A program made the position numbers and the translations under genes. This document shows, one piece after another, positions 60,863-64,000 of a DNA stretch of 64,000 nt (positions within the stretch are counted from its first letter, which is position 1; each line of letters begins with the position of its first letter). Below the pieces are notes generated by a model. It had not been told where the DNA came from and did no database searches. It saw only the letters and a program-made list of their open reading frames with translations. This stretch comes from Emiliania huxleyi CCMP1516 (taxonomy: Eukaryota > Haptophyta > Isochrysidales > Noelaerhabdaceae). The DNA is taken from positions 195,891 to 259,890 of the forward strand of contig NW_005202113.1 of NCBI RefSeq assembly GCF_000372725.1, given 5' to 3'.

Positions 60863-62414
60863 TCAGTCGTTGAGGGAAGCACGTAGTGAAAACGTGCTGA
60901 GGCCGCCCGTCTCAATCAGGAGGCTCATCACCTTGAACTTGTGCTCGCCGGAGGACGAGTTGCTCAAGACGGTCATCGTCAGCGTGCACGAGCCGCACCC
61001 GCCAACGTCCACGGCCGTGACCTTGCGGCGCGGCGTCCAGACCAGCTCGACTCTGCGGACGTCGGTGACAGAGACCGAGCGCTTTGTCTCGTGTGCGTCG
61101 ATTACGTCCGCCCTGCAGCGGCAGCGACCGCTGCAGCCCAGGCTGGCTCGGCCCATGTGTTCATAAGAGCGCAGGTACCCCACCCAGAGAGCGGTCCGCT
61201 GCGCTCCTCGCTCGGCCTTCTCGCCCGCGTCAGGCGCCGGGAAGCAGAAACCAATGGAAGAGCCGATGTCATTGGCCAGGTACCCGAGCTTGTCGGGCCC
61301 GCGGCCCTCGTCCGACGGCCCAAAGCCGTGCGCCCAAGACACCAGGGGGGAAAGGTGCTCGGCCCGAGCGCAGGTAGTCGCCGCAGCCTAGTATCAAAAA
61401 GGGCGTAGCTGGCACAGGCAACGCCGCATGCCTCGGGGGTGGGCGGCATGCCTGCCGGCCCGCTGCCCCGTACAGTGGGCTCGGCAGCGTCCGCGAGGGG
61501 GAGGCTGCAGCTCTTGCTGAGGCGGGTGTTGCCGCGCCAGCCGCGCACGCAGCATGCGAGTCCGCCCCGTCTGGGGCCGTGAGCAGGCGACGCAGCACCA
61601 CCTCCGCCAGAATGGAGTGGCCATTGGCCCCAGGATGCTTGCAGTCGAGCATGAAGTCGGGGAGGGTCAGATCGCCCTTGCGAACGGCGTCGTACGTGGC
61701 AGCACGCATAGAAACTAGAGGGATGCGGTAGTGCCGGCAGAGCGCAGCGATTGCGTCCTCGTCGCTTTGGAGTGAGCAGCGAGGGTCGCGGAAGCGGCCG
61801 TCCTCGCCGTACGACTGGGCGGCCCACTGTGTGCGATTCCGTCGCATGTCGATCTTCCCGGCCGAGGACCTTTTTCCGTTTGACCAGCACTTGCACGGGT
61901 TGCCGTCCCACGGGCGAATGGCGCGCCAGCGGTGGTCATTCACCACAATCACCGCTGGCGCCCGGGGATCGGTGAGCAGAGCGCGCAGCATGCGCTCATA
62001 GGCGTGCGGTCGCCGGTCCGTGTTCACAGCATACTCCACGAGAACGAGGTCGACGTGGCCGCGCGGCAGATGCTGCTTCACGCAGTGCTCCATGTAGGTG
62101 GGTCCAGTGCCCGGGACGCCGCCGTTGAGCATCGAATGGTTGCTCGGGTGGAGCAGCCGCAACGCAGCCAAGATCTTCCTGTGGTACAGGTACCCCAGCC
62201 CTTTTTCGCTGCCTTTCATGGTCCGGTAGCTCGAGCCCGCCGTCACCGAGCCGCCGATGGCTGCCATTGCGAGACCCTCGCCACGGCGCAGCTTGGCGCG
62301 AAGGCAGGCGAGGCGCGAGTCGTCGCCGACGAGCTCGGTCGAGTTTGCGATCTGCGCCGCGCTGAGAAGCGGCTCTTTTCCTGGCCACACGACGCGCGCG
62401 TGGACCGTCGTCAT
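60863..62414 (-). CDS. SGNH/GDSL-like hydrolase-type protein with C-terminal beta domain
   Basis: At least three exons. The N-terminal part (about 61620-62414, ATG 62414) has a block I-like AMAAIGGSVTAGSS, LNGGVPGTGP, HVDLVLVEYAVNTDRR and the block V signature DFMLDCKHPGANGHSILAEV, giving the Ser and Asp/His of an SGNH fold. The C-terminal part (60863 to about 61345) reads DKLGYLANDIGSSIGFCF, VGYLRSYEHMGRASLGC, VIDAHETKRSVSVTDV and SSSGEHKFKVMSLLIE, a beta domain that often follows SGNH units in algae. A middle exon (ADAAEPTVRGSGPAG, ACGVACASYALFDT) is likely, but I could not fix both its splice sites. It is probably a secreted or Golgi carbohydrate esterase or acyltransferase. An upstream exon with a signal anchor (ATG at about 62538) is possible. 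Confidence 0.7.
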
Positions 62415-63210
62415 GAACCGGCGGTGACGGCCGACCGACCGCGGCAAACTCGCACGTCACCAACCTAGCGAGACGCGAAGGCCACCCCACCACCCCCGCC
62501 GCCACCGCCGTGCCGCTGCGGCGGGATCTATCAGCCATCTATCTAAACAAAAGTTCTGTGAAACGAATCATGGGCCGTAGATACTGCAGCTTGTACTTGT
62601 GTTAGTGCCCAGAGCGCGCCAGTCCCGTGCCCAGTGCTATTCGACAGATTCTTTCCCGTTCGTTGAGAAAGAGGCTTGGGTACTTGCAGTGTAAGGGAAA
62701 ATTTTCCTGTCCCGTGCCCTATGTACAAAAAGAAAGAAAATTGAAAAACGGAGGGAGGGTGCAATTGGAGCACTTGGAGTGCAGTCATTTCCACTACAGC
62801 TTCTTTTCCTCACGACCTTCCGGTAGGGATCCACGATTGTGATGTTAGAGGTGGGTTAAGAGGGAGATACGCGCAGGGACGGGATCCCTACCGGGATTGC
62901 GCTGAAATCCTGCACGCCGATAAGTGCATCGCTGCTGCGAGCAGGATGCCCCAAACGGACCTGCAGTCTCTCCAATGTAAGGAGAAGTGCGGCGCTCCGC
63001 CGCACACGACGACCTGCGCCGCCATATTAATGGTGCGCCGATATTAGATGAGGCGAGACGAGCAATTGCCGGGTCGATTTAACCCAACCAAGTTGATCGT
63101 AGGCCGCCACGCTCTCGTGCGTCGACACTCGCGCGCTGACTGGCCCTGATTGCCCTTCCGGGTGCACCGAATGCTGTAAGGAAGGGCACACCGCGATCGG
63201 CTATGTTGGC
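62415..63210. other. intergenic region with inverted repeat
   Basis: About 800 bp without a firm gene. CCGGTAGGGATCC at 62820-62832 and its reverse complement at 62882-62894 enclose ~50 bp that includes GGTGGGTTAAGAGGGAGAT, the same word found at about 31227. This may be a small mobile or regulatory module. Part of 62415-62538 may be the first exon of the SGNH-like gene. Confidence 0.55.
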
Positions 63211-64000
63211 TTGGAGTGGGGCCCGCCTCGGTCCGCCGTGAGATCTCGCCAGGGCGCCTGCCGCAAGGCGGACGGCACAAAGGCAAGTGTGGACGAGAAG
63301 TGGGGGCTCAAAGACGTCGCAGCCTGCCGGGACGCGTGCGAGAAGAGCGACATATGCGTGGCGATCGAGTTCTCCAAGCCGGAGCCCGCATCTGGCCGCG
63401 CCATCTCCAAGTGTGCCATGCTCAAGGAGGACCCCTACAAGATGGTGCCCCTCGACGGCGTCGTCTGCCTCGTCAAACCTCTCGCGGGCTGGGCACGCTC
63501 GTACTCCTCGGTCAACCTGCCCGGTAGCAGCCGGGAGGCGGGCCGCTTCCGCCGTGCGGTCTGTGGCGGCGGCAAGCACTGCCAGAACCTGGCAACTTGC
63601 GTGTGCTGCCGGCTGCTGCTGCCGAGCGCAGCGCCCATCGACTCGGGCTGCACGCACTTCCGCGAATTCGACCTGCGCGGCGCCAACCTGTACAACTCCA
63701 AGCTCGACATGGGCGACTTCTCCGGCGCGCTGCTAAAAAGTAGTAGGCTGCCTTAGAGTTTAGCAGGCAACCTCAATTCCAAGACTTGACTCCTATCTCA
63801 CCGCCCAAGCGACTAGCGAAGGCGCGCTGCTCGACGGCGCCAATCTCCGCTCCGCCACGCTGCACGGAGCCAACTTCGAGTTTACGTCGCTCGACAAGGC
63901 AATGATGGACTCAGTGCGGCGAGAGAGAGACGCGCTCCGCTCGAGCCGCCGTTCCGGCCCCGCCGAGCCGCGCCGCCTCTTTGCAGGCGAGCGCCAACTC
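63211..64000 (+). CDS. PAN-like/pentapeptide-repeat protein (3' end, and probably 5' exon, missing)
   Basis: Visible exons: about 63253-63724 (open from 63211 without an ATG, so an upstream exon is expected), 63822-63913 and 63987 onward, cut by the window end. Intron 1 is GC-AG (TCCG|GCGCGC) and intron 2 GT-AG. The first exon has a Cys-rich PAN/apple-like module (GACRKADGTKASVDEKWGLK, ACRDACEKSDICVAIEFSKP, GVVCLVK), then CGGGKHCQNLATCVCCRLLL. Pentapeptide repeats start with FREFDLRGANLYNSKLDMGD and run on across the splice (FSGALLDGANLRSATLHGAN, FEFTSLDKAMMDS). Pentapeptide repeats form a right-handed beta helix. It is likely extracellular or lumenal; function is unknown. Confidence 0.7.

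Overview
The window is nuclear DNA of a GC-rich eukaryote with compact genes and many short introns. A haptophyte-type marine microalga (Emiliania/Gephyrocapsa, Chrysochromulina or Prymnesium grade) fits best. The reasons are VPS45, a myosin, a DWNN/RBBP6-like protein and kringle/Notch-repeat receptors on alanine-rich GC-ending codons, plus a striking excess of GC-AG introns. In my models about 20 of 31 introns begin with GC, most often as AG|GCG. The species cannot be fixed from this sequence alone.

Layout. 0-5 kb: the tail of a SAP-domain gene, a minisatellite, a tandem Tudor-knot protein (-), a 2OG-Fe(II) oxygenase (-), and a repeat zone with short perfect hairpins and a dispersed repeat. 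5-11.6 kb: a GC-rich gap, a dysferlin-domain/C2 membrane protein (+) and a DWNN-RING protein (-). 11.9-16.3 kb: a kringle/LNR receptor-like protein (-) divergent from a seven-exon Ldh2-type dehydrogenase (+) that has a minisatellite intron. 16.5-22.8 kb: an apparently complete DNA transposon with 14-bp terminal inverted repeats, a 6-bp target duplication and one spliced gene carrying an RNase-H-like transposase region and a Ulp1-like protease. 23-30 kb: a membrane protein of unknown function (-), VPS45 (-, seven exons, all introns GC-AG) and a family of short repeats. 30-40 kb: small or unrecognised genes, a candidate second TIR element of 3.6 kb containing an array of 41-bp hairpins, and a cyclase-like membrane module. 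40-50 kb: a TPR/flavin oxidoreductase (+), a giant amphipathic-repeat protein (+), a small coiled-coil protein (+) and a myosin (-). 50-64 kb: an Asp-box beta-propeller (-), a dispersed repeat, a CRAL-TRIO protein (+), an extended SDR reductase (-), a fusion of HTTM, FSP1-like and DCC domains (+), an SGNH-like protein (-) and a PAN/pentapeptide protein (+) cut by the window end.

Most genes are unrelated neighbours, with no operon logic. Closely spaced divergent pairs probably share promoters (13.8-14.2 kb and 56.5-57.0 kb). The observations I rate highest are the 3-domain fusion, which puts three quinone/thiol-redox parts in one polypeptide, the Ulp1-carrying transposon, the giant amphipathic-repeat protein, the GC-AG intron bias, and introns that carry tandem copies of their own 3' splice site.
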